Shown: positions 11,597-23,046, numbered from the stretch's first letter. The stretch: DNA of 64,000 nt from Pseudogymnoascus destructans (GCF_001641265.1 NW_020167560.1:1-64000), one strand, 5' to 3'. Program-made: numbers and translations. Notes: generated by a model not told the origin, from the sequence alone.

Positions 11597-12928
11597 GTGT
11601 TGATAGCTACGAGCTACCGGAAGTCAAACTCTTTCGTATCGACACCGATACACTCCCGAACCAATATGAGGAAAATGACCTCAAACATCCCCCAAGACAA
11701 TGATGGTCAACCGTCACGAATGTCAACGAGACAAACCACCGCTGCAGCTACGACCGCTGCACCCACCGATGACATACCGGATCGAATGGCAAACCTCGAG
11801 ATCCAGATGCAAGAGATCAAGGAAATGATAGCCAACCTAGCGGCAACCCAGACCAGAATACCGTCCACGCCACAGGTGGACACCGTCGAAGTTGAGGAGC
11901 GACGAACTTCCCCTATACGAAACACCCCCGAGACAGTTCAGTTGCCGCCTCTTCGAAACACTCGTTCTCCATCGATTCCGAGGATGTATTCCGAAGACCC
12001 TCCGAATCGCTACAAGAAATCCACCATCTCTGAGAAGATTACGCCGCTCAGCGATGGGATAGAACATACCTTTATGCAATGGAGCGCGTCCATTCGGGAC
12101 CGCCTCGTAGTCAATGAGGATCACTACCCTACCGACGTCTCGAGAAGAGCGTTGATATGGGGGACTACGACTGGCCTGGCAAAGAAAATACCTCGAACCC
12201 CAATACCTATCCGCGACACATGGGTTTCGGAGTGCCGACGAGATGATGGACCTGTTGGGTTCATATTACCTCACTGGCAACGAAACGGAACAGGCCCGGA
12301 ACCTCTTCGACGACCTCCAAATGGGAGAGAAAGGACATACCAACGAGACTTTCTCAGAGTTCAAAGCTCGCTTCCAAAGTGCAGCTATTACGGGACAGGT
12401 CACAGAGTCGGAATGGTGTCGGTACATGTGGAACAAGTTGACCCCTCAATTCCGTAGCCGCGTAGCGGTTATCAAAAGTCAATGGAAGGGAGACTACCAC
12501 ACTATGGTCCGAGAACTCACCGCCTTCGATCAGGAGCGACGCCGGAACAACGAGCTAAGCTTCCCGTCCAAGAGCGGCGAGTCGAGCTCCCGAGGACCCG
12601 CTCGTCTGAGCTCATCTAGGTTCACACCCGCTGAGCCCGGAAGAACCCAACCGCCGAGGCCTACAAGAAGCCCTCTGGTCTCCTTCCAGAGGACTCCTTT
12701 TACGCCCACGGCCCCAAGCCGGACATTACAGGCCGCGTGCGGACCGCCGTGCCGGCTACGTCCGGGAACTGTTTCAAGTGCGGCAAGCCGGGCCATTTCC
12801 AAGACAAATGCCCGCTCAACCCCACCGTCAAGGAGATTGACCGCGAAGCCCCTGAGGACGAAGAGCAGTGGGAGGAAGCAGTCGCCCACCAGTCGGATGC
12901 GTCCCTGGAGGAAAACGACGAGGCCTAG
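11597..12928 (+). pseudogene. Gypsy A gag, copy 2
   Basis: Second copy of gag with the same domain order as copy 1. It is read in three pieces: about 11597-12190, 12243-12640 and 12737-12928. The zinc knuckle and acidic end are intact. It overlaps the following protease frame by about 60 bases in a different frame, which could mean translational frameshifting or could be another indel artefact. Confidence 0.75.
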
Positions 12929-13503
12929 GGAAAGGCTCCTTCCTAGGTCTACGCAAATGTGATCTGCAAGGACTGGATTTACGAGAGCTCTTGGGAGGCT
13001 CCCAATTTCTCGTTGATACAACCCTGAGTATGAACGGACTCGGGGTGCAAACAAAGTCACTCGCAGACACAGGAGCAAATGGCTACCTCGTCATTAATAA
13101 GCTTTTCGCGCAACGGTTGTCGAAAGCGCTTCAGAGCCCCATACGGAAACTGCCCTACTCTGTACCCATACGTGGATTTCAGCGAAATATCCAAAGCTAC
13201 GTATCGGAGTATATTCGGTTACACTTGACAGTCGAAGGACGCCGAATATATAACTGCCCCTTTGTGCTCCTAGATCTCGGAGCGCAAGATGTGATAATTG
13301 GGAAGAAGCTTTTTAGCCGCTTCCGAATCCTACTCGACTCTGCAAAGAGCCTGCTAGTATGGCCAAAGGAGTACCCGCCTACTCCTAGCTGGAGCAAAGA
13401 GATCACCTTGCCCTACCACTCGCGTGAACTGTCTATACGTCACCCCGCCCATCAATCAGATGCGAACCGGCGGGACGATGCCATCGACCATGACGACAGA
13501 TGA
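12868..13503 (+). CDS. Gypsy A aspartic protease region
   Basis: Retropepsin-like segment with LADTGANGYLVI (catalytic Asp-Thr-Gly) and a C-terminal hydrophobic turn VIIGKK. It would cleave the polyprotein. It lies in a different frame from the gag end and is followed after a stop at 13503 by a linker (13528-13870) containing TPVQICEIGANAFHYEMM. The same linker occurs at 63584-63949. One base is gained or lost near 13868, after which the reading enters the pol frame. Confidence 0.7.
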   Translation: MGGSSRPPVGCVPGGKRRGLGKGSFLGLRKCDLQGLDLRELLGGSQFLVDTTLSMNGLGVQTKSLADTGANGYLVINKLFAQRLSKALQSPIRKLPYSVPIRGFQRNIQSYVSEYIRLHLTVEGRRIYNCPFVLLDLGAQDVIIGKKLFSRFRILLDSAKSLLVWPKEYPPTPSWSKEITLPYHSRELSIRHPAHQSDANRRDDAIDHDDR

Positions 13504-13954
13504 CGTGAGGGCAGACGCTCGATACCAATGAAAGTGATAACGGCCCATCGTGACGCTATTATGATCACCCCACCGAGCCCGGTGCGAGACGAGGGAACGA
13601 CCCACCTGCACCCCAAAACCCCAAGGACACGAGCCTCGCCCGTGGAAACCTATAAAGACGGACCCTTAGGGCAAGTGGAGGCGAAACCTCCAAGAAACGG
13701 ACCATCCGCATATGAGAGAAAGAATCATGGGAGGAGCGGAGTCTTCTCTCTTTCCCGACGCCAGACCCTGGTACGCAGCTTCACGCCGGTCCAAATTTGC
13801 GAGATTGGCGCAAACGCTTTCCACTATGAGATGATGCGAAGCGACTCCGAGTTCTTTACGACAAGCATCTCACGAGATCGACCAGATCATCCGAGAGAGG
13901 GAAGCGGCCGAGGACGAGGAAACGCTCCGCCTCATTCGGGACAAGCTTCCGCAT

Positions 13955-16900
13955 ATGCACTGCAACTATTCCAATGTCTTCTCGAAGTCGGAATCTGATC
14001 AGCTTCCCCCGCATCGCATATACGATCACAAGATACAACTAGAAGCCCCTTTACCAAATGCCTTTTCGCCACTATACCGACAAAGCACCGAAGAGCTTAA
14101 GGCGACTAAGCAATACCTATTAGAGAACCTCGAGAAGGGCTTTATAGTCAATAGCAATAGCCCGTTTGCCTCCCCTATACTGTTCGTGAAGAAGGCAGAT
14201 GGCAAACTGAGATTTTGTATCGACTACCGGAAGTTGAACGGACTTACCCGTAACGACCCCTACCCTATCCCGCATATCGACGAACTACTAGGACGGGTGT
14301 CGAAAGCAAAAATCTTCACGAAGCTAGACATTAGGCAAGCCTTCCATCGTATACGAATGGACCCCGACTCCGAGGAGTACACGACCTTCCGGACTCGGTA
14401 TGGATCCTACAAATGCAAAGTGCTGCCGTTTGGCCTAACGAACGGCCCCGCAACCTATCAGAGGTATATGAACGACGTTCTTATGCAATACTTGGACGAC
14501 TTCTGTACTGCCTACCTAGACGACATCCTAATCTACTCCGAGGACCCCGCGGAACACATGGACCACGTACATAAGGTCCTCCAACGGCTTCGAGAAGCAG
14601 GACTACAAGCCGACATTAAGAAATGCGAGTTCAACGTAACCCGGACAAAGTATTTAGGCTATATCCTGACTACTACCGGTGTCGAAGCGGATCCCGAGAA
14701 GATCGAACCCCTCCGGAATTGGATCCGGCCAACAACTGTCACAGGCGTGAAGTCTTACCTTGGATTCTGCGGCTTCTACCGCCAATTTATCAGAAATTTC
14801 GGGAAAATAGCCAAGCCTCTCACCACTATCACCAGCCCCTCAGAACCGTTCCTGTGGACTGACGAATGTGAGAACGCTTTTGAAGAAATGCGCCGACAGC
14901 TTTTAGCCGTGCAGGCGCTCCACCACTTCAACCCCGAATTGCCTACGAAGCTGGAAACAGACTCTTCTGATGGAGTCGTAGCCGGTGTCCTTTCTCAGGA
15001 ACACCCCGACAAGCGATGGTATCCTGTAAGCTTCTACAGTCACGTCCTATCTGGGCATGAGATCAATTGGGAGATCCACGACAAGGAACTGTTCGCCATC
15101 GTCAAAGCGTTCGCAAAATGGAGGCCAGAATTAGCATCGGTACGCCACCGAATCGACGTCTATACAGATCACCGATCGCTGGAATACTTCATGTCGACGA
15201 AGGTTCTCACGGCGAAGCAGGTTCGGTGGATGGAGCTACTCTCCGACTTCAATTTCTCTATTGCGTATACTGCTGGCAAGAACAATCAGAAGGCAGATAT
15301 ACTGAGCCGAAGAGAGCAAGACCTGATTACGCAACAGAAGGTCAAACTCGACAGCCGTGCGAGGGTGCTGTTAGGCCCAGCCCGACTACACTCCCGAATC
15401 AGTGCCGAATTAGCACAAACGTACGTGGCCTCGATCAATGCGATGGATGCCCCGAACACCCAGGTCCCCTTTGACCTGATAGAAGCGCTCTGCGCGGATA
15501 ATAGGAGGTCGTTTACCGACACTCGCGTGAAAGACCCCCTACCTAATGGGTTTATAATGAAGGACCAACTCTTGCTATACAAAGGTCGACTGTGCGTAAA
15601 CCGGCACACCGAGTTATGTACGAAACTCATACGGGAAGCACACGATCAAGTATCAGTAGCCCACCCTAGTGGCAGGAAAACTTATCAGTTACTCGCCCCG
15701 AAGTATCATTGGGTCGGAATGGAAGCGGATTGCCTCCGATATGTGCGCAACTGCGTGACGTGCCGACTTTCTCACACTAGCGTGACGAAGCAGCAAGGCT
15801 TCTTACACCCCCTACCGGTACCCGAATACCCCATGCAACACCTAACGATGGACTTTAAGGAATTCCCAAAGGATAAACACGGATTCGACAGCATCCTTGT
15901 GTTCATGGACCGACTCGGTAAGGGTTCGGTGTCCATACCGTGTCATAAGACCACCGATGCCCGCCAAATGGCGCAGCTATTCATCGAATGGATATATCGA
16001 TTCGGACACACCCCAGAGTCGATCATTAGTGATCGCGGACCCCAATTCATATCAGCTTTCTGGCGAGAGTTCTGCCGAATCATAGGGGTCAAGATTAAGC
16101 TGTCGACAGCCTATCACAAGCAGACCGACGGGCAGACGGAAATCATGAATAGGTATATCGATCAGAGACTGAGGCCCTTCGTATCACATTACCAGGATAA
16201 CTGGAGCGAGCTCATTCCCATCATGGATCGGGTGCAAATGACCCTTCCCCATGCCTCGATCAGAATGACCCCCTACCGACTCAAGTACGGAACTGATCCG
16301 CGCACCAGTTGGGACTGGGAAACCCCGAAAGCCACGACCCCTAGGGAAGTCATGAACCAGAAGGAAGCCAAAGCAGTAGCAAACCGCATGCACTCCGCAT
16401 GGATTTACGCAAAGGAGAACATGGCCAAAGCACAAGAGGATATGTCTAAATACGCGAATCGACGCCGACGAGCCATTGACTGGGACGTAGGAGACAAGGT
16501 TTACCTATCGACCAAGAATCTGAAAAATCACCGCCCTAGCCGTAAGCTGGGGCAACAATGGGTCGGACCCTATACGGTACTGGAACAAATCGGACACGCC
16601 TTCCGACTAGACCTACCGAAGGGTTCCCAAATACACGATGTCTTCTCTCCAGACGTACTCATCAAGGCTCCGAATAACCCGCTGCCCGGTCAAGCAGCGC
16701 CTGAGCCAAGCAGCGAAGTCGTAGACGGCCTAGAGGAGTGGGAGGTCGAAAAGATCCTCGCCGTAAGGATCCGGCGAAAACAACTTCAATACCAGGTATC
16801 CTGGGTCGGATACGATCCGGACCCGGAATGGTACCCCGCCTCAAACTTTAAGAACTCCCCCTACAAAATCCGGGAGTTCCACGCGGAGTACCCAAACCTG

Positions 16901-17038
16901 CCAGGACCGCCGCAGGACCTACCCGGCTGGATCACGGAATGGGAGACAGGCAAACCAAGCTACGATCACGAGAGGCACGGCAAAGCAGAGGAAAACAGCG
17001 TCGTTGCTACCTACGACACTAAACTAAACACCCTCTAA
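13955..17038 (+). CDS. Gypsy A Pol: RT, RNase H, integrase, chromodomain
   Basis: Long open frame of 1027 codons; the reading is open upstream to the indel near 13868, so the true N-terminus is fused to the protease linker. Domains in order: reverse transcriptase with YLDDILIYSED, RNase H with ETDSSDGVVAGVLSQ, integrase zinc region (CVTCRLSH), integrase core (SDRGPQFISAFW, then YHKQTDGQTE), GPY-like region and a C-terminal chromodomain (EVEKILAVRIRRKQLQYQVS then WVGYDPDPEWYP). Chromodomains in this clade direct integration to marked chromatin. No stop breaks this region, so it could still be translated. Confidence 0.9.
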   Translation: MHCNYSNVFSKSESDQLPPHRIYDHKIQLEAPLPNAFSPLYRQSTEELKATKQYLLENLEKGFIVNSNSPFASPILFVKKADGKLRFCIDYRKLNGLTRNDPYPIPHIDELLGRVSKAKIFTKLDIRQAFHRIRMDPDSEEYTTFRTRYGSYKCKVLPFGLTNGPATYQRYMNDVLMQYLDDFCTAYLDDILIYSEDPAEHMDHVHKVLQRLREAGLQADIKKCEFNVTRTKYLGYILTTTGVEADPEKIEPLRNWIRPTTVTGVKSYLGFCGFYRQFIRNFGKIAKPLTTITSPSEPFLWTDECENAFEEMRRQLLAVQALHHFNPELPTKLETDSSDGVVAGVLSQEHPDKRWYPVSFYSHVLSGHEINWEIHDKELFAIVKAFAKWRPELASVRHRIDVYTDHRSLEYFMSTKVLTAKQVRWMELLSDFNFSIAYTAGKNNQKADILSRREQDLITQQKVKLDSRARVLLGPARLHSRISAELAQTYVASINAMDAPNTQVPFDLIEALCADNRRSFTDTRVKDPLPNGFIMKDQLLLYKGRLCVNRHTELCTKLIREAHDQVSVAHPSGRKTYQLLAPKYHWVGMEADCLRYVRNCVTCRLSHTSVTKQQGFLHPLPVPEYPMQHLTMDFKEFPKDKHGFDSILVFMDRLGKGSVSIPCHKTTDARQMAQLFIEWIYRFGHTPESIISDRGPQFISAFWREFCRIIGVKIKLSTAYHKQTDGQTEIMNRYIDQRLRPFVSHYQDNWSELIPIMDRVQMTLPHASIRMTPYRLKYGTDPRTSWDWETPKATTPREVMNQKEAKAVANRMHSAWIYAKENMAKAQEDMSKYANRRRRAIDWDVGDKVYLSTKNLKNHRPSRKLGQQWVGPYTVLEQIGHAFRLDLPKGSQIHDVFSPDVLIKAPNNPLPGQAAPEPSSEVVDGLEEWEVEKILAVRIRRKQLQYQVSWVGYDPDPEWYPASNFKNSPYKIREFHAEYPNLPGPPQDLPGWITEWETGKPSYDHERHGKAEENSVVATYDTKLNTL

Positions 17039-17039
17039 G

Positions 17040-18010
17040 CCAGGGCACCCTCAGAGCCGTAGCCCTTGCGGAAGCCACCCTTCCCAAACGTCTCACCGGC
17101 GTCGCAACAAGCGGCTACCACCATGAGAGACGAAGGGTCGAAGTGACCCCACGCGAAAGACCACGCCCGAGTTCCCTCCGACACAGGGCCTATCACCCAA
17201 GGTCGACGGTCACCCCCTCCTCCTCCACCTCCGCCCCCCTCTTCCTCTTCTTCCCCCACCACCGCCCACCTTCGCCGCCGCGGCGAGGACGTCGGGGATC
17301 CTCTCCACCAACTCCCCCACCGCATCCACCGCAGAAGCCACCCCATCAAGGGCAGCGATCTCCTTCTCCTGGTTCACCAGGATCAGGGCCGATTTCTGGC
17401 CCACGACGGCCACGGCCTGGCGGACCCGCTACGGTCGTCAGCGCGAGAACCAAAAACACACAAGGGAAACGGAAAACTTACCTCCAGACCGTCCTCGACG
17501 GCGGCGCGGAGGGCGCAACTCTCCATATAGGCCGAAAGCTCGGCCGGGGAGCGGAACTTCGGCATATTGGCGGTGGCCAATGTGACCACATGCCCAATCT
17601 CCGCCGCAGCGGCCTTGATGGCGGCGGGGACGGGAGGGGTTGCTGCCTCGGTAGCCAGGAGCTTCTGGTACTCCGGGCCAGCAAACCAGGAGATCTATCT
17701 CCAGAGGTCAGCGACGGGCAGACAGACAAACCACAAAACCAAAAACCAAACGAGAACCCACCGGAACACACGTTGCGTGTTGGGCCACGCAGCGCTCACA
17801 CTTGGAGCTTTCCAAGCTCCACACACACGAGACGGCGGGATCTCCGTCCTTCTTGCGCCCTTTGGCGCGCACGCAGCGCATACACTGCTGGCGGAAAGCC
17901 ACAGTGAGGGCGCCGGGAGGAGGGGGAACCGGCATCTTCAAATTGGAAATCTGCGATTTCCCGTCAGCCCAACCCAAGTTATCACCACCGCGCCAGCGCG
18001 GTTCCGTCAC
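17040..18010 (-). CDS. Antisense intron-containing Cys-rich gene in Gypsy A
   Basis: Minus-strand gene between pol and the 3' LTR. The first clear exon holds a Cys cluster: CMRC, then SCVWSLESSKCERC and ATCVPV. An intron then begins GTGGGTTCTCG at about 17774 and ends near a CAG by about 17680. The next exon contains ATANMPKFRSPAELSAY and ends AAVEDGLE before a second intron (GTAAGTTTTCC to GACCGTAG, about 17484-17430). A third, helical Ala/Val-rich exon ends in a Gly/Arg-rich tail. Further good splice signals upstream (near 18088-18035) suggest a spliced leader. Product unknown; likely metal binding. The exact start is uncertain. Confidence 0.5.
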
Positions 18011-18469
18011 CTACCAAATCGTTCGTTGTGTTTTTGTATCTAAAAACAACCTGTTAGCATCCAGCTGTACCATCGGAAGGGCCACTTACCAGTCTCGGGA
18101 GGGGGCTCAGCGTCGTTGTTGTGAAGAAAACAACAAGTTCTGGGCGAAGCTCGAATTCATATTCTGGCTTATAACAAAGCCGTCCGAATCGGGTTAGCGC
18201 GAAATTTCCCCCTCGACACATACCGCGCGGACCCTATTCGATACCAATACGGACCCTCGCAACACTAATCGCCGCGCACACAACAAAGACGCGACTTTGC
18301 GCAAACGGATTCAGACCACTTCCAGTGCCTATACGGCCGCCCACCATCAGCCTTCTGGACAAACAAAGGGCATTCTAGTCTTGGCGCCCGCACCTCACCC
18401 ACCAACCCAAACAAGGGCTCGTCGCGGCAGCTACTCGGCTTGCGTGCTTTGAGGACAAAGCACCTTCTC

Positions 18470-18483
18470 AAGGCGGGGGGTAG
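18470..18483 (+). other. Polypurine tract of Gypsy A
   Basis: AAGGCGGGGGGTAG directly before the 3' LTR; the expected plus-strand primer. Confidence 0.7.
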
Positions 18484-18784
18484 TGTAAGGATGCCTCCTT
18501 ACTCGGGGTAGTTACGGCCGTCACGTGGCGCCATCGAGACTCGGGGCCGTTACGGGTCAGTCGCGACTGACAGCCTTAGGCACATAACGTAAGGAAGCCT
18601 TAGGCAAACAGGGAGCTAGCTGAGTCGGAGCGGTTTCGGGTATTTTAAGGGAACAGCCATACAGGGTGACACCTTCATCTTTTTTGTATCCTTCGTAGTA
18701 GACCTATAGGATAGAATACAGCATCACCTCCGACTCGCACTCCCATATGCACCTACGGAGAGCCGTATTCCCTGTGTCCTTACA
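18484..18784 (+). repeat. 3' LTR of Gypsy A
   Basis: 301 bp, TG to CA, almost identical to the 5' LTR at 9109-9407 with a few single-base differences. It is followed by the target duplication TACAG at 18785-18789. Confidence 0.9.
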
Positions 18785-18840
18785 TACAGCTTGTGGAGTG
18801 AATTCTCTTTAGCGAGACCAGTTCTGAGAATTCACTCCAC

Positions 18841-19468
18841 AACTGAAAACTTCGCTCCAACCCCGGAAAGCTCCCCACACCCCTGAACCCCCACTCGAGC
18901 TGCAAGACGCACTTGATATCGTAACATCCACGAGGAACCTGTTGCGCCTCTCCCTGAGGCTGGGGGCCCCGTCGTCCGCAACCTCAACGACCCACGCCAA
19001 GCCCTTCTTCATCACGCTGAGACCCTTGCTGAGCTGGATCAGGCCAAGACCAAGGCTCTCAAGGCTGCTGCTGCTACGTTCCATGCTGCTACTGATGCGG
19101 CTCTAGATGCCTACCAGGTTGGCCTCAACGCCCACGTCGCCGCCCTGAAGTTTGTAGTAGGTTTGTGATTCCCATCCTTCCTGGACGTTTTGCTGACCCT
19201 GTGGGTAGCTCGAGTGAGGCCTGTCCTGCCCTCCGCGCCCTTGTCGGTAGGACCTATTCTCCTGCCTACGCCTGCGGATCACGATCGTGCTCTTTTTGAG
19301 CGTTTGTTTGTGTGTCCAGACCAGTGGCGCTTCAATCCACGCCCTGCCCCCGTCGTCGTCCCCTTGTCTGACGCGCGCGTTTCTTCTAGGTCTGGGTCGG
19401 GGTCTGCTTCTGGGTCTGTGAGCCCTTCTCCTTCAGAACTTGACGCGTTGTTTTTTCCCTTAGTTTAG
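18841..19468 (+). pseudogene. Antisense Cys-rich gene in Gypsy B, second part
   Basis: Continuation of the plus-strand gene begun at 8278, after the Gypsy A insertion and a short LTR-like stretch with inverted GTGGAGTGAATTCTC / GAGAATTCACTCCAC words (18792-18842). An Ala-rich helical reading (AETLAELDQAKTKALKAAAA) runs to about 19155 and stops near a possible intron. Ser-rich low-complexity coding lies before 19468. No domain is recognised beyond the likeness to the C-terminal helical part of the Gypsy A antisense gene. Confidence 0.35.
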
Positions 19469-19477
19469 GACAATACT

Positions 19478-22400
19478 CTACATTGCCTTCTGCGTCTGTT
19501 CCTTGTGATATGCCTTGATTAACGGTAGTCCTACGTCAAGCTTTGGAACCCACTGATCGTCAGCTGCAGTGTAGCCTGCCCACCTAATCAGGTATTCCTC
19601 TCGGATTCCTCTACCCCTCCGCACAGTCCTGTGGTCTAGGACTGCCTCGACCTTGTATTCTTCTTCCCCATCCACGATCTCTGGATCTGGTGGAGGATCG
19701 GCCTTCTCAACGCCTTCCCGATACCTCTCGAGTAGGGAGACGTGGAACACGTCGTGAATCGCCTTATACCGTGGGGGAAGCCTCAATCGATACGCCTGTT
19801 TACCTATCCGCCCGGTGATCTCATACGGTCCGAGCCACCGGTGACCTAGCTTCCTACTTGGCTGGGTGGTTCTGATATTCTTGGCAGAAAGCCACACCCG
19901 TTCGCCGACCATGAACTGCATTGGCTTGTGGATCTTGTTATATCCTCGGACTTGGGCTTCCTTCGATCTCGCCCAGGCCTCTTCAAGCTCCTTTCGTAGG
20001 TCGAGGATCTTCTGGACTCGGTCTCTTGCAACCGGCACCTCCCTTCTCATGGGGTCATCCTCGATCCCTTGCCGCAGGTCGATGTTGATACCGTATCGAG
20101 CCTGATTTGGCGACATCTGGATGGAATCGTGGAAGGCATTATTGTAGGTAAGCTCCGCGAAGTGAAGAAGTTCTACCCAATTGTCCTGGTGCTGATTGCA
20201 GTGTAGGCGTAGGTAGGCCTCAATATTCTGGTTCTGCCTTTCCATCTGGCTGTCAGATTGAGGGTGGAAGGCAGTCGATAGGTTCCACCGTACTTTGAGG
20301 TGGAAACAGAAGGCCAACCAGAAGTGGCACGTAAATACGCTGCCGCGGTCTGTGATTATTTCAGCAGGAATTCCAAAGTCCTTAACCCAATACTCAAGGA
20401 AGACCCGCCCCAACTCGGTGGCAGTAATGGTCTTCCGGCAGGGTATATATTTGGATACCTTGGTGTATCGGTCTACGATTACCAAAATAGAGTCTGAAGC
20501 CTTAGCTTGGTCTGCTCCTATACTAGGCGGCAGATCTGTGATGAAGTCCATACTTATGGACTCAAAGGGCTTAGTAGGCATTCTAAGGCCTTGCATTTCG
20601 CCGTAGGGTCTATGCCGTACCGGCTTGATCCGCTGGCACCGATCGCAGCCACGTACGTACTCCCTGGCTTCCTGGTCTAATCCAGGCCAGTAGTATTTCC
20701 ATCGGATCAGTTCCTGGGTCTTCTTATATCCGAAGTGCCCAGCCAAAGGGTCGTCGTGGCAAATCTTGAAGATTTCCATACGTACTGCCTGGTTGGGAGG
20801 CACGTAGGCCGCTCCCTTGAAGCGTAGGATGCCTGCATCGTCTACTCTCCAACCTGAAGAGCCCTTCGCCCACGCCGACCCTGCTTCTCTGGCCCTGTGA
20901 ACAGCGAGCTCGTCAGCCGCTTGAAGGGTTTTGATCAGATCCGCTAAGGGTTCGGCCGTGGCACTGTAGGCGCTCTCTCCCTGAGCCATGGCTGCCACCA
21001 TAACTCGAGGGACAACGAGACCTGGACTCTTGGTGTCCTTACTCTGGTCTTCGCCCAGTGTGGTGCCTACTTCTTGTAAGTCAGCCACTACCCGCCTCAT
21101 CTGCAGGGCTTCTTCTCCTGCCTGTATGGCTTTCTGGAGCTTGTTTCGAAGGGTAGGAAGCATCACGTTCTGGCTACCCTTCTCTTCCTCATAGTCTGGT
21201 CTCCTAGACGGCCCATCTGCGGGGTTGGTCTTGCCAGCTCGATAGGATATTTGGAAGTCGTAGGCCGACAACGCCTGTGCCCACCGCGCCTGCCTTCTTG
21301 TGAGGGCAGTGGTTTCCATGAAGTATTTCAGGTTGTTGTGATCCGTCAGGACCTCGATTGGGTGTTGGCTACCCTCTAGGTAATGCCTCCACTGTTCGAA
21401 AGATCTCACGATCGCCAAGAGCTCTTGGTCGTGGACCTCATAGTTCAGCTCTGCTGGCTCCAGCTTTTTGCTGAAGAAGGCGACTGGGTGCCACCCGCCC
21501 CTTCGTTCTGGGGTTTCTTCTACGTATTGGGAAAGGTTCCCTGCCAACCCGAAGCCGGAGGAGTCTGTCTCAAGCCTAATCTTACGGCTTGGATCGAAAT
21601 GGACTAACGTGGGAGCTGTGGTGAAGGCCTCCTTGAGGCGATCGAACGCGCCCTGCTGCATTGCTCCCCACACAAAGGGCCCGGTCTGTTTACCGGCCTT
21701 GGCCCCCTTCATAAGGCCAGTCAAGGGTGCCACAACAGAGGAGTACTGCTCTATGAAGCGCCAGTAAAAGTTGGCGAAGCCGAGGAACACCTGGACCTCT
21801 CGGTAGGTCTTGGGTGTAGGCCACTCAGCTATCGCAGCAACCCGGTCGCCTTCCATAGCCACTCTTTCTGTTGTGATGGTATATCCAAGGAAGCCTACCT
21901 GTTTGGTATTGAACTCGCACTTTAAGAGCTTCACATATAGGTTCGCCTCTCGTAGGCGACCTAGGACCTCCTGTACGTGGTGGGTATGTTCCTCCTCTTT
22001 AGAGGAATAAATAAGGATATCGTCGAGGTATACAACGCATATCGTATCAACGAGCCCTTCGAGGGTCTCGTTCATATAGGCCTGAAACGTGGCTGGCGCG
22101 TTGGCCAAGCCAAAAGGCATCACTTTGTACTCAAAGTGGCCGTAACGAGTGCGGAAGGCAGTCTTCCACTCGTCGCCTGGGTGGATCCGGATCCTGTGGT
22201 AGGCGTTCCTAATATCCAGCTTTGTGAAGACCTTCGCTCCTTGGAGCCGATCCAAGGTCTCTGTGATCAGCGGCAAGGGGTGCCTATTCTTTACAGTGAT
22301 CTTATTCAGACCCCTATAATCCACGCAGAGGCGTAACTGCCGTCCTTCTTCTGTACGAACAGTATGGGCGCGCCCGCTGGGCTTATGCTCCTCTGGATCC

Positions 22401-23046
22401 AACCCTTACTTTCGCTTGATTGAAGGTATTCCCGGAGTGTGGCCAACTCCGTCTCAGATAGGTTGTATACCGGGCCGTAAGGCGGCTCTTGCATGCTGGT
22501 ATCGATACCGTGGGTCTTCCTACCCAGCTCGGGTAGGTCTTCTGCCCACTCCTTAGAGAAGACGTCGGCGAATTCAGCGTACTCCCTTGGGCATTGGGGT
22601 TCCAACGCTCCTTCTGAGGTCAACGCCAGGACAAAGGCAGTATCGCCTTTGTCTAGCTCTTCAATACCCACCTCCATCGCCTTCGATATATCGAAGGGGT
22701 AGCGCCATATCTGGGTCTGCCAATCGATCTGGGGGTTGACCTGTACGATCCAGTCCATTCCAAGGATAACATCCACACCAGGGGTATCCATGGAAAGGAA
22801 CGTCTGGTCTACGGTCGTCTCCCTTCGAAAGTGGTCCCGGGCCTTGATCTTTACGGTCGCCGCTCCGTATATGGCAATCTCCTTGCCGTCCACAGCCCTC
22901 GCTCGAGGTGGGCCCTTGTCTCGGCACTCTAGGCCCTTATCTTTTGCGAAGAGGGGGTGGATAGTTGACGCGTCTGACCCCGAATCGAGTAGAGCCTTGG
23001 CCTTGTGCCAGGTAGGCCCTACTTTGATTTCAATGTCGATCTCCAT
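19478..23046 (-). pseudogene. Gypsy B Pol: protease, RT, RNase H, integrase, chromodomain
   Basis: Protease with LLDSGSDASTI and VILGMDW (residues 1-130 of the 23046 frame), then a linker, RT with VVYLDDILIYSSKEEE, RNase H (ETDSSGFGLAGNLSQ), integrase zinc region (CDRCQRI), integrase core (ITDRGSVFTCHFW, then FHPQSDSQMERQN) and a C-terminal chromodomain (YKVEAVLDHRTV then YLIRWAGYTAADDQWVP). A single frame break near 22340, just after FVQKKDGS, separates protease from RT. Otherwise the 974-codon frame is intact. This lineage is distinct from Gypsy A in sequence. Confidence 0.88.

Larger units (their letters stand above)
9297..13098 (+). repeat. Tandem 1.9-kb duplication inside Gypsy A, joined at an N
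   Basis: 9297-11197 and 11199-13098 are near-identical direct copies covering the end of the LTR, leader, gag and start of protease. They differ mainly by single-base indels in short homopolymer runs, for example near 10281/12184, 10320/12222, 10733/12636 and 10804/12710. The single ambiguous base at 11198 marks the joint. Either a real unequal exchange or an assembly misjoin could explain it. Confidence 0.85.
9109..18784 (+). mobile_element. Gypsy family A retrotransposon, full length with internal duplication
   Basis: LTRs at 9109-9407 and 18484-18784 are nearly identical, and the element is flanked by TACAG on both sides (9104-9108 and 18785-18789). Order: 5' LTR, leader, gag, protease, pol with RT, RNase H, integrase and chromodomain, then an antisense gene, a polypurine tract and the 3' LTR. 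The 5' quarter (partial LTR, leader, gag and protease start) is present twice, joined at an N at 11198. It inserted into Gypsy B. High LTR identity and an intact duplication indicate a fairly recent insertion. Confidence 0.92.

Noticed and set aside
17143..17907. 254-codon plus-strand open frame, rich in Pro and Arg
   Set aside because: It is the shadow of the spliced minus-strand Cys-rich gene; composition is that of a reversed Ala/Gly-rich exon.
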